In this document: positions 7,901 through 14,335 of the stretch, in pieces
Position numbering within the stretch: the first letter of the stretch is position 1
Layout of the letters: every line of letters starts with the position of its first letter
IMG/VR virus record: IMGVR_UViG_3300037070_001046
Span: 1-27,514 of that record
From: a virus
DNA: 27,514 nucleotides
Direction: 5' to 3' (one strand)
Made by a program: the position numbers and the translations under genes
Notes under the pieces: model-generated
What the model saw: only the letters and a program-made list of their open reading frames with translations
Told to the model about the DNA's origin: nothing
The model's database searches: none

Positions 7901-8748
7901 TGGCTCAAAAAGAGTATGATCCCGACCTTCTGTACATTTCCTACTCGGGATACCAGAAGTATTTAGAGTGCCCACATGCATATTATGTAGAATATGTGTT
8001 GCGTGAGCGACCCGAGGTTCAGGACGAGCGGAATACTCTTAAGGGAAACGCCCTTCATCAGCTTTTAGAGGAATATATCCTTAATGGAGAGGACCGACCT
8101 AGGTGGTTGCTAGAAAATGCCGAGCGTGTTTGGAACGAACACGTCGATTCTCGCAAGTTTATCCATTGGAGGCACGAGGACGACAAGAAGGAATTGATTG
8201 CGTCCTACGTTAAGTGGGTTAAAGAGCTTGTTCGACTGGTAGACGTGGCTAAGATTAAGCCTGAGAACTGCCGTCCCGAGTTTAAGGCTGACCAGATTCT
8301 TAATCTAGAGGTAAATGGGAAGGTCCAGAAGGTTAAGCTTGCTGGACGTATCGACCTTTTGAGAGAAAAAGAGAACGGCGACTTCATTTTCTTCGACTTG
8401 AAAGCTTCCGAGAACCGTAGTATTATGAAGCTAGAGCAGATCACTTGGTATGCGACACTTTTGAGCTACTATTTTAAGGATGACGACCAGCCTCTTGCGG
8501 GCGGGTATATTCTTCCGGGCTTCAAAGAGGTAAAGCTGTACAAGATTCCGCTTGAAGCGAAGATGAAGCTTATGAAAGATATTATTAGGGTGCTAGGCTG
8601 CATCCAGCGGGGCGAGTTTGAAGCAAAGCCTGACCCGTCTAAGTATTTTTTCTGCAATGCGAAGCATAATTGTTGTTCGGCTGCCGTAACCGGCCCTGTC
8701 GAAACAGGTATTGTGGATCTATTTGGAGGCAACGATGAATCCTCTTGA
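7900..8748 (+). CDS. PD-(D/E)XK nuclease of the Cas4/RecB type
   Basis: The 282-residue protein shows the RecB-family nuclease motifs: GNALHQLLEEY with H53, GRIDLL with D152, FFDLKAS with D166 and K168, and Q180-x3-Y184. Cysteines at 24, 252, 258 and 259 flank the domain like the iron-sulphur ligands of Cas4/AddB, though their spacing (C-x5-C-C) is not the standard one. It probably degrades DNA ends to make 3' single strands for the recombinase. No CRISPR array is near, so this is a phage recombination nuclease and not an adaptation protein. The C-terminus carries TGIVDLFGG, whose VDLF resembles a sliding-clamp-binding peptide, and the clamp gene lies two genes downstream. Confidence 0.88.
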   Translation: MAQKEYDPDLLYISYSGYQKYLECPHAYYVEYVLRERPEVQDERNTLKGNALHQLLEEYILNGEDRPRWLLENAERVWNEHVDSRKFIHWRHEDDKKELIASYVKWVKELVRLVDVAKIKPENCRPEFKADQILNLEVNGKVQKVKLAGRIDLLREKENGDFIFFDLKASENRSIMKLEQITWYATLLSYYFKDDDQPLAGGYILPGFKEVKLYKIPLEAKMKLMKDIIRVLGCIQRGEFEAKPDPSKYFFCNAKHNCCSAAVTGPVETGIVDLFGGNDESS

Positions 8749-8977
8749 CGAAATCAAGGAATTAAAGGCTAAGAAGGCCAAGGGTGAAACGGCCCTGACT
8801 AAGTATTCGACCCAAATCGAGTCAATGGTCGAGCAAAGGGACCGTCTAGTTAAGTCCTTGCAAGACGAACACGGTATTTCTCCTGACGAGTTAGAGAGTT
8901 ACCTAGAGAAGTTGGAGCAAAAGCGTGATGCGCTTTTGGCAGAAGCAAAAGAGAAGCTTGACAAGATTAACCTTTAA
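8735..8977 (+). CDS. Small coiled-coil protein
   Basis: Starting at ATG 8735, with a strong GGAGG five bases upstream, the 80-residue product is two long charged helices around a short break (EHGISPDELE, about 47-56). That is typical of an antiparallel coiled-coil hairpin. It overlaps the nuclease gene by 14 bases and the clamp gene by one. Length and heptads resemble a stretch of Rad50-type coil, and it lies between the two halves of the split Rad50-like ATPase, so it might be an accessory of that complex. This is inference; the family is not recognised. Confidence 0.8.
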   Translation: MNPLDEIKELKAKKAKGETALTKYSTQIESMVEQRDRLVKSLQDEHGISPDELESYLEKLEQKRDALLAEAKEKLDKINL

Positions 8978-10080
8978 TGAGATTCACAATTTCAAAGCAT
9001 AGTATGGACACGGCCCTTTCAAAGATCGTGTCCTTTTTGCCCTCTAGGGATCATCCGACACAGCCGGTGATGCTTTCGCTAGAGGATGGGGGCGTTTATT
9101 TATCTACCTCCATTCCCGAAGCGTCTGTTGAAACCTTTGCCGAGCCAGTAACGGACCTACAGCTTGCCAATGGCGAAGAGAAGTCCTCTTTTGCTATAAA
9201 TGCCAAGCTGCTTTTGGACGTGGTTAAGCGTGCCAATGCTGATACTGTGACCTTCGACTATTCGGCTGAGACAAATGTTCTACGGATCGCTGCTAACACT
9301 AGCGTATGGACGTTGCCTCTGACCCACTACACAAACGCTCACCCGGCTCCAACGGCCGAACACACCCAATCTACCGCTGCGGCCCTAGTGACCGCTCTAA
9401 AGGCCGTACAGTACGCCGTGGGAGAAGAGACAGGGCGACCGTATCTAATGATGTTGGACGTTAAAGAGGGAAGGTTTAGGGCAACCGATGGAACGCGATA
9501 CCATGAAGTTAATACTGGTAACGATAAACTTAACTTTTCTATCTTCTGTACCGTTGTTGCTCCCGTTATTGCCTTCTTAAATAGCTATGGTGCCGCTGAC
9601 GTTACGGTAGGTGAGTGCGACGAGTATACTCACTTCACTATTGGTGACGATTCACTAGCTGTTTCTAAGCTGACGGTTGCGTTTCCTAACTTTGACGATG
9701 TGTGGTTAACTCCACTTAGAACACAGACGCCTCAAATCCTTCGTGTAAATCGTGTTGCCTTGCTTTCTGCTCTAGAACGTGTACAATTAGTAGCAGATAA
9801 GGATAAGCCTCACGTCGAGATTGCGATGGATAGGCAGTCTATTACTCTTAAGTGTTCTCGTAAGAACGGGGCACAGGCATCTACGACTATTGATGCGAGT
9901 TGGGCGGGAGCAATTCGGTCCACTACGTTTAATATCAAGGCTCTATTAAAGACTATTAAGCTTTCACAGGACGAGGATTTAGAGATTCGCTTTACCAGAG
10001 AGACACGGGAGCGAAAATCGCCTCTAATTATCGAGGAAGAAGGTTCGTGGTGTCTACTGAATCAAATCAGGACGCAGTAA
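8977..10080 (+). CDS. dnaN: DnaN-type beta sliding clamp
   Basis: The 367-residue length and N-terminus (MRFTISKHSMDTALSKI) match the bacterial beta clamp, a dimeric ring that holds the polymerase on DNA. Typical segments are visible: FAINAKLLLDVVKRA in domain I, RFRATDGTRYH near 160-170 (the RLxATDG-type strand), and a third domain that ends here without the usual terminal MPMR(L) motif. T4-like phages normally have a shorter trimeric clamp instead, so this is a bacterial-type replisome part carried by a phage. The ATG overlaps the previous stop (TAATG). A cognate DnaX-type loader gene lies at 12252. Confidence 0.88.
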   Translation: MRFTISKHSMDTALSKIVSFLPSRDHPTQPVMLSLEDGGVYLSTSIPEASVETFAEPVTDLQLANGEEKSSFAINAKLLLDVVKRANADTVTFDYSAETNVLRIAANTSVWTLPLTHYTNAHPAPTAEHTQSTAAALVTALKAVQYAVGEETGRPYLMMLDVKEGRFRATDGTRYHEVNTGNDKLNFSIFCTVVAPVIAFLNSYGAADVTVGECDEYTHFTIGDDSLAVSKLTVAFPNFDDVWLTPLRTQTPQILRVNRVALLSALERVQLVADKDKPHVEIAMDRQSITLKCSRKNGAQASTTIDASWAGAIRSTTFNIKALLKTIKLSQDEDLEIRFTRETRERKSPLIIEEEGSWCLLNQIRTQ

Positions 10081-10325
10081 GAGCGCAAGTTAGCGTCAAT
10101 TACCGCTCCGGTCGAGCCGAGTATCACGGTATCTGGTTAAACCTTACCGAAGAGGATATGGAAAACGAACAGCCGACCCTTGGAGAGCTAGAAGAGATTG
10201 TAGAAGCCGCCTTTGAGGGTGGCGATGAAGGATTTTTGACGTTGGACAACGATAAGGGCCAGCGTGTCGTTATCAGACTACGGGAAGTGGAGAGCATTAG
10301 TGTCCACGGAGTTAGAAACACTTGA
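10050..10325 (+). CDS. Small unknown protein after the clamp
   Basis: About 91 residues from GTG 10050 (a second GTG at 10047 is equally in frame), preceded by GAGGAAGAAGG. It overlaps the end of the clamp gene by 31 bases. The N-terminal half looks beta-stranded (VSVNYRSGRAEYHGIWL), and the C-terminal half has an acidic helix followed by strands (RVVIRLREVESISVHGV). No catalytic motif is seen. Its position between the clamp and the C-terminal Rad50-like half suggests a replication or recombination accessory role. The family is not recognised. Confidence 0.7.
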   Translation: MSTESNQDAVRAQVSVNYRSGRAEYHGIWLNLTEEDMENEQPTLGELEEIVEAAFEGGDEGFLTLDNDKGQRVVIRLREVESISVHGVRNT

Positions 10326-11046
10326 AACAGAGCTAAATAACCTTGAACGGCAGTTAAATCAGCGTCAGGGTGCTAAAGAAATGCTGGAAAAGAAGTCCAC
10401 AGAGCTTCGAGAGCAGGTTTCTGCACTTGACGTGTCTATTGTTGACACAGAAAAGGCTATTTGGATTCTACAGCAGTACGCCGAGAGCCAGCAGAACTAT
10501 TTGACTGAGCGTATCGAAGGAATTGTCACTAAGGGGCTGCGTGCGGTCTTCCAAGACCCAACTTTGGAGTTTAAGCTTAAGTATTCAGAGACAAAGACCG
10601 GGGAAAAGAAGAAGAACCCCGAAGTCGCTATGTCTGTCAGGTATGAATCTGGCGGCGAAATGGTTGAGGGTAACTTAAAGAACACTTTTGGTGGCGGCCT
10701 GTCAGTTGTAGCCGCAACCCTTTTGCGTGTTGTAGTTGTGTTGCATCTAAAGGATCGTGTCGCACCTATTATTCTTCTAGACGAGCCTTTGAAGGATCTA
10801 AGCCCTGCGTATGATGGTGGCGACGATATCGCAAATGGATACCGAGAGCGAATGTCAGAATTTATTCAGTCATTAGTGTCAGAAACCGATCTACAAATCA
10901 TTATGGTTTCTCACGAACCTGAGTACGGTCGAATTGCCGATACCCACCATCGCTTCACTGGCGCTGTCGGAGAGCAAACCACCGTTAGAACAATTGAAAA
11001 CATCACAGCAGAGGTAGAAGATTATGGGATGGATGAATTTATTTAG
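10300..11046 (+). CDS. C-terminal half of a split Rad50/SbcC (gp46-like) ATPase
   Basis: The product of about 248 residues begins with roughly 75 residues of coiled coil. It then shows the C-terminal ABC-ATPase lobe of the Rad50/SbcC type: a signature-like TFGGGLSVVAATLLR, Walker B with PIILLDEP, a D-loop LKDLSP, and an H-loop IIMVSHEPEYG. There is no Walker A. It complements the protein at 5377-6555, which has Walker A and zinc hook but no Walker B. The start is uncertain. GTG 10300 has GGAG seven bases upstream and a 26-base overlap with the previous gene; GTG 10264 (AAGGG upstream) would add 12 residues. The coil is shorter than that of the N-terminal half, so the assembled coil may be asymmetric. 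Confidence 0.85.
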   Translation: MSTELETLETELNNLERQLNQRQGAKEMLEKKSTELREQVSALDVSIVDTEKAIWILQQYAESQQNYLTERIEGIVTKGLRAVFQDPTLEFKLKYSETKTGEKKKNPEVAMSVRYESGGEMVEGNLKNTFGGGLSVVAATLLRVVVVLHLKDRVAPIILLDEPLKDLSPAYDGGDDIANGYRERMSEFIQSLVSETDLQIIMVSHEPEYGRIADTHHRFTGAVGEQTTVRTIENITAEVEDYGMDEFI

Positions 11047-11059
11047 AAGGAAGCAGCCA

Positions 11060-11245
11060 ATGTACGCGCTTATCTTTGAAGTAGATAGGGGTGTGATTGG
11101 AGATACACCTGTTAGGGTTGTTATTCCTGACGAGGTTAAGCACCAGATTACAGAACATTTTAGAAGGAACCTTGGACGGACTGTTCCTGATCCTGCTATG
11201 TTCCATTTACCTCCCGGCGTGACACTGAGGATCGAGAAGCTTTAA
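11060..11245 (+). CDS. Free-standing portal-subdomain paralogue (61 residues)
   Basis: From ATG 11060 (AGAAGGA about seven bases upstream) the whole product aligns with residues 305-368 of the portal protein encoded at 16112. Shared blocks include ALIFEVD, EHFR and NL, and the C-terminal blocks P-A-x-F-x-L-P-x-G-V-T-x-R-x-E-x-L. By eye about 35 of 61 positions are identical, with one three-residue gap. The ORF stops where the portal continues into SRGQTDSGW. The codons differ throughout, so it is not a recent copy, and the maintained frame and SD argue it is a working gene. An in-frame ATG at 11024 would add 12 residues but overlaps the Rad50-like gene. Role unknown; it could bind or cap portal subunits. 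Confidence 0.8.
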   Translation: MYALIFEVDRGVIGDTPVRVVIPDEVKHQITEHFRRNLGRTVPDPAMFHLPPGVTLRIEKL

Positions 11246-11487
11246 TGGATTTTCATAAAGTATGGACCGATGAAGGTTCAACTCAACACTTTATCTCACA
11301 GGATGAAAGAAAAACTTCTTGTGGAAAAGACATTCCCGAGGTTAGAAAGACTACAACCACCAGCAAAGACGGTCGGACCCACCACGTCGTAATTCACGAT
11401 ACGATCAGAATAGGTGGAAAGAGAAAATGTCCTGCGTGTCAAAACTTCGGGCCAACTACTTTTACAATTAAGGTTAAAAATGACTAA
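11245..11487 (+). CDS. Small protein with possible zinc site
   Basis: This 80-residue product has three cysteines, a single one in TSCGKD (residue 26) and a CPAC pair near 62-65, with His residues between (HHVVIH). They could form a small zinc site. The middle is Thr/Lys-rich and beta-like. Its ATG overlaps the stop of the portal-like piece (TAATG), and its end overlaps the dUTPase start by 8 bases, so it is clearly in the operon. No family is recognised. A DNA- or RNA-binding zinc ribbon is plausible but unproven. Confidence 0.7.
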   Translation: MDFHKVWTDEGSTQHFISQDERKTSCGKDIPEVRKTTTTSKDGRTHHVVIHDTIRIGGKRKCPACQNFGPTTFTIKVKND

Positions 11488-11923
11488 AAAAGTCGTTCAG
11501 GTAAAGCAAGTATTTGAGGGAGCGATTATCCCTGAGCGTCAGTATACGGATGACGCCGGATTTGACCTAGCCTCACATGAGCAGGTAGTTATTATGCCGG
11601 GAAAGCGTGCGACTGTTGGCACCGGGATTGCAGTAGCTATTCCGAAGGGTTATGTCGGCATGGTCTGCCCTCGTTCTGGACACGCTAGAAAATACGGTAT
11701 CACGATTGTCAACGCTCCGGGGATCATCGACACCGGATTCCGTGGTGAGGTCAAAGTAATCTTACACAATTTGGACAAGAAGGAAGCTTTCTATGTCCAT
11801 CCGGGGATGCGTATAGCCCAGCTTGTTATTGTTCCTATTATCGGAATTCCTATTGAGCCAGTTTGGGATTTTGACGAGGAAGAAACCGAGCGAGGCGAAG
11901 AAGGATTCGGTTCTACAGGTTAA
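11480..11923 (+). CDS. dut: dUTPase (deoxyuridine 5'-triphosphate nucleotidohydrolase)
   Basis: All five conserved motifs of trimeric dUTPases are present in this 147-residue protein: DAGFDL, PRSG, the GIIDTGFRGEV block with its uracil-site residues, GMRIAQLV, and the glycine-rich C-terminal arm RGEEGFGSTG. The enzyme splits dUTP to dUMP and pyrophosphate, keeping uracil out of phage DNA and supplying dUMP for thymidylate synthesis. ATG 11480 is chosen because it gives the normal family N-terminus; an upstream in-frame start at 11414 would lie inside the preceding gene. It is the last gene before a new promoter at 11924. Confidence 0.95.
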   Translation: MTKKVVQVKQVFEGAIIPERQYTDDAGFDLASHEQVVIMPGKRATVGTGIAVAIPKGYVGMVCPRSGHARKYGITIVNAPGIIDTGFRGEVKVILHNLDKKEAFYVHPGMRIAQLVIVPIIGIPIEPVWDFDEEETERGEEGFGSTG

Positions 11924-11932
11924 TGGTATAAT
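11924..11932 (+). promoter_or_regulatory. Extended -10 promoter giving a leaderless transcript
   Basis: TGGTATAAT: TG at 11924-11925 and consensus TATAAT at 11927-11932. No good -35 is seen at 16-18 bases upstream. The expected start of transcription, seven bases after the -10, is 11939, which is the A of the ATG of the next gene. No Shine-Dalgarno sequence could be in such an mRNA. Confidence 0.65.
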
Positions 11933-11938
11933 ATAAGT

Positions 11939-12268
11939 ATGGCATCTTTAATTCCTCTACTATACAAGCGATTCGATAGGCCCGATCTGGTGTTGCAGTT
12001 CGGGGCGCGTGAGTGTATACTACAAGCAACTAGAAGTATCGCAGAGGACATTGAGAAGATCGACGGCGTAACCGGGGTTTGGGAAGTTGTAGATACAAGC
12101 TTTGAACACGGAATGAACGTCGTTGTTGCGATACTCCATATTACTTACAGTTCATGGACGCCAACCATCGAGCAGCTTAATAGAGAGCTACTTGCCGATG
12201 GGTTTGTTTACCGTCCTGAGTTCAAAAGCTACGAGTGTCGTTTAATCTTTGATGAATTGGGCAGTTAA
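11939..12268 (+). CDS. Unknown 109-residue protein, probably from a leaderless mRNA
   Basis: The product has a mixed alpha/beta pattern (VWEVVDTSFEHGMNVVVAILHI, ending with YECRLIFDELGS) but no motif I can assign. Its ATG coincides with the predicted transcription start of the extended -10 promoter just upstream, and there is no Shine-Dalgarno sequence. The last 17 bases overlap the clamp-loader gene, so it heads the clamp-loader unit. Placement suggests a helper of the clamp loader or a regulator, which is context only. Confidence 0.75.
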   Translation: MASLIPLLYKRFDRPDLVLQFGARECILQATRSIAEDIEKIDGVTGVWEVVDTSFEHGMNVVVAILHITYSSWTPTIEQLNRELLADGFVYRPEFKSYECRLIFDELGS

Positions 12269-13367
12269 ATACCGACCACGCACCTTCTCGGCCGTAAAGG
12301 GTCAGCCTGAAAAGGCGATCTTGTTTCATATGGTTAGGGAAGAATCCGTGCCGTCCGTTGTTTTGTTTTCGGGTCCACCCGGAACAGGTAAAACAACCCT
12401 TGCCCGTATCTTAGCGGCCTCACTTAATTGTGAAAACCCGCAGGATGGAGAGCCGTGTACCGAGTGCCCGTCTTGCGAATCTATTTATGCAGGAAACCAC
12501 CCGTCTGTACAAGAATCAGACGGAGCATCTAATGGTTCTGCCGAGGATATGCGGTCAATCCGTGAGGATGCATACATGGCACCTATCGGTCGGCATCGAG
12601 TATTCATTATTGATGAAGCTCATTCTCTTTCATGGCAAGCGTGGAACGTCCTTCTTAAGCTATTCGAAGAGCCACCGTCCGATGTTGTGTTCGTCTTAGT
12701 TACTTCTGAGCCTAATAAAGTGCCAGTAAAGATTCGAACCCGATCAATCAGCTTTGCCTTTACTCCATTGACGCCTAAGCACCTAACTGATCGTCTTACG
12801 TATATCCTTAATGAAGAGGACGCCGAGATTGAAGAGCTAGACACGATCATTGATCTGTCTGATGGTTCGCTTCGAGAGGCTATCATGCTTCTGGAACAAT
12901 CTATTCGAGCAGGCAAGCCTCCGGCAGAGCTTTATCGTGGCCGTGATGTATCTGTTGCATTGATTGCTGCGGCAGTTAAGAACGATAGGGCAGAGTGCTA
13001 TAAGCTAGCCGAGGAAGCGTGGCAGCATACCGGCAATGCAAAGGGTATTCTAGAAGGTTGCGGCAGAGTAATGGAGAAGATTCTCTTTATTAGACACGAT
13101 ATTGTGGTCTATGCTTCCGAAGGTCAGACCCGAACGCTTGACGACTTGGCTGTTAGTATTGATGACCAACAGTGGGTCGCTGGATTAGAAGCCCTTTCCC
13201 TGTGGTTGCCTCGAACCACGACTAAGGCACACGTCACGTTTGCCATTACGGACTTTCTAAAGGCACTTCATGGAGCTACGGTTCCGACTAGGCAGGCTCC
13301 CGTGCAGGATACGAATAACAGGCGTATCGGAATTGAGCAGGCATTGGAGAGTATGGGCTTTGAGTAA
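12252..13367 (+). CDS. dnaX: DnaX-type clamp-loader ATPase (gamma/tau-like)
   Basis: The 371-residue product begins VKYRPRTF and has Walker A GPPGTGKT (41-48), and the zinc module C60-x8-C69-x2-C72-x2-C75 exactly as in bacterial DnaX. Walker B is FIIDEAH (118-124), sensor 1 is VTSEP, the arginine-finger region is IRTRS, and sensor 2 is DGSLREA. It opens the sliding clamp ring and loads it at primer ends, using ATP. The length fits a gamma-like form without the tau C-terminal domains. ATG 12252 is preferred over the adjacent TTG 12249. No separate delta or delta-prime subunit is seen in the window, so the phage may use a homopentamer, supply them elsewhere, or borrow host subunits. Confidence 0.92.
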   Translation: MNWAVKYRPRTFSAVKGQPEKAILFHMVREESVPSVVLFSGPPGTGKTTLARILAASLNCENPQDGEPCTECPSCESIYAGNHPSVQESDGASNGSAEDMRSIREDAYMAPIGRHRVFIIDEAHSLSWQAWNVLLKLFEEPPSDVVFVLVTSEPNKVPVKIRTRSISFAFTPLTPKHLTDRLTYILNEEDAEIEELDTIIDLSDGSLREAIMLLEQSIRAGKPPAELYRGRDVSVALIAAAVKNDRAECYKLAEEAWQHTGNAKGILEGCGRVMEKILFIRHDIVVYASEGQTRTLDDLAVSIDDQQWVAGLEALSLWLPRTTTKAHVTFAITDFLKALHGATVPTRQAPVQDTNNRRIGIEQALESMGFE

Positions 13368-13383
13368 AGACAGGAAGCATATT

Positions 13384-13740
13384 ATGATGCGAGAAAAGAT
13401 TCGAACACTGAATAACGGACACCGATCTGTTCTTGAAGGGGCGTTAGCCTCTTTGCTGTTGGAGAAAGACTACGACAAGGCTGTAGATAACTTCAATTTC
13501 ATGCGCGGTATTGTGGATCTAGAAGAGACACGAGACTTATATGACGCGAATCAGTATATTGAATACTGTGAGGTTATGCGAGAGCTAGCCGACCGTACTG
13601 GACAGACCGATTCTGAATTCCATATGGGAGAAATTATCGACTACTATAAGCTTAACAAGGATGCCCTAGAGGAAACCCTTAGAGCTTTGCGTATGGAAAA
13701 GGAATTCTCGGAGATTAGTAAGAACTTCTTCAACAACTGA
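13384..13740 (+). CDS. Small helical protein after the clamp loader
   Basis: About 118 residues from ATG 13384 (AGGAAG upstream; ATG 13387 is also possible). The product is helical and charged throughout, with no cysteine pairs, nucleotide-binding or membrane motif. Visible segments such as RSVLEGALASLLLEKDYDKAVDNFNFMRGI resemble a helix-turn-helix repeat. It begins 16 bases after the loader stop and ends just before the promoter of the packaging genes, so it is the last gene of the clamp-loader unit. It may be an accessory of the loader; the family is not recognised. Confidence 0.75.
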   Translation: MMREKIRTLNNGHRSVLEGALASLLLEKDYDKAVDNFNFMRGIVDLEETRDLYDANQYIEYCEVMRELADRTGQTDSEFHMGEIIDYYKLNKDALEETLRALRMEKEFSEISKNFFNN

Positions 13741-13766
13741 CCTCAACACCCCACTTATGCTATACT
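13737..13766 (+). promoter_or_regulatory. Promoter of the packaging (terminase) operon
   Basis: CTGACC (13737-13742, four of six to TTGACA), 18-base spacer, TATACT (13761-13766) with TG at 13758-13759. Predicted start near 13773 gives a 93-base leader before the small terminase ATG. The -35 overlaps the stop of the previous gene. Confidence 0.6.
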
Positions 13767-13772
13767 ATTACT

Positions 13773-13865
13773 GAGCGAGAACGAGTCGGAACGGGCTTCC
13801 AAACACATAAAACATGGGCCGACGACCTAAGTTATCGCTTAGACTTATGACATAAGGGGTACGAT
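13773..13865 (+). promoter_or_regulatory. Leader of the terminase mRNA with a 13-codon ORF
   Basis: The longest untranslated leader in the window. It holds ATG 13814 to TAA 13853-13855, coding MGRRPKLSLRLMT, whose stop overlaps the AAGGGG Shine-Dalgarno (13854-13859) of the next gene. Short inverted repeats lie here: CTAAG with CTTAG (6-base loop) and CTTAT with ATAAG (3-base loop). A regulatory leader or a remnant of an older terminase start are both possible. Confidence 0.35.
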
Positions 13866-14327
13866 ATGCCGATTGAAGGTCGGAGGGACGATGACGACGC
13901 CAAGAGAAAGGCGTTGGAGAAGAGGCAAGCCGGTGGCCTAGGTCAGCCCGGTGTTGCTGGGCGTCCAAAGAAGTTTGAATCGTCGGACCTTTGGGAGAAG
14001 AAAGCACAGGAAGAAATGCCTGAGCTTATCCGTCAAAGCTTTGAAGCAATTAAGCGTGGCGTGACCTCCCCGAACACTAAGCTGGCATCTGAGACTGCCC
14101 TTAAGCTTATGAAGATGACGTGGCCGCAGGATACCAAGGTCACTATTGAAGGTGGAGGCACCACCGAGACTAATAACTATCTTGTTATTGCTCAGGATAA
14201 TATTTCAGATAAAGACAAGGCTCTTTTGGCAAAGCTAAACGACGTGCTAAAAGAGGGTGCTGCGGCTGATGAAGCGGCAGACATTATTGAGGGGGAAGCC
14301 GTCGAAATCATTGAGGACGATAAGTAG
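13866..14327 (+). CDS. Probable small terminase subunit
   Basis: The 153-residue protein lies directly before the large terminase gene, the usual place for the DNA-recognition subunit of the packaging motor. It has a basic, Asp/Arg-rich N-terminus, a segment PGVAGRPKKFESSDLW, a helical centre with KKAQEEMPELIRQSF and ASETALKLMKMTW, and an acidic C-terminus that could contact the large subunit. The helical core is about the length of small-terminase oligomerisation domains. AAGGGG precedes the ATG by six bases. Identification is mainly by position and size; no clear helix-turn-helix score can be made by eye. Confidence 0.6.
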   Translation: MPIEGRRDDDDAKRKALEKRQAGGLGQPGVAGRPKKFESSDLWEKKAQEEMPELIRQSFEAIKRGVTSPNTKLASETALKLMKMTWPQDTKVTIEGGGTTETNNYLVIAQDNISDKDKALLAKLNDVLKEGAAADEAADIIEGEAVEIIEDDK

Positions 14328-14335
14328 GCTCCCAA

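Noticed and set aside
7900-8748. Cas4-like nuclease as part of a CRISPR system
   Set aside because: No Cas1, Cas2 or array is present; the neighbours are recombination genes, so a phage end-processing nuclease is the simpler reading.
11024-11059. Longer N-terminus (start at 11024) for the portal-like mini-gene
   Set aside because: The extra 12 residues have no counterpart in the portal, overlap the preceding gene, and the ATG at 11060 has a better Shine-Dalgarno.
11474-11492. A-rich run at the dUTPase start as a programmed frameshift site
   Set aside because: Both overlapping genes have normal starts and ends, and no downstream structure or extended alternative product makes sense.
12430-12699. 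Internal plus-strand frame of 89 residues within the clamp-loader gene
   Set aside because: It overlaps the conserved ATPase core in another frame and shows no coding features of its own.
13270-13383. Longer version of the gene at 13384 starting inside the clamp-loader gene
   Set aside because: The added residues are Arg/Trp-rich out-of-frame clamp-loader sequence; the ATG after AGGAAG is the natural start.
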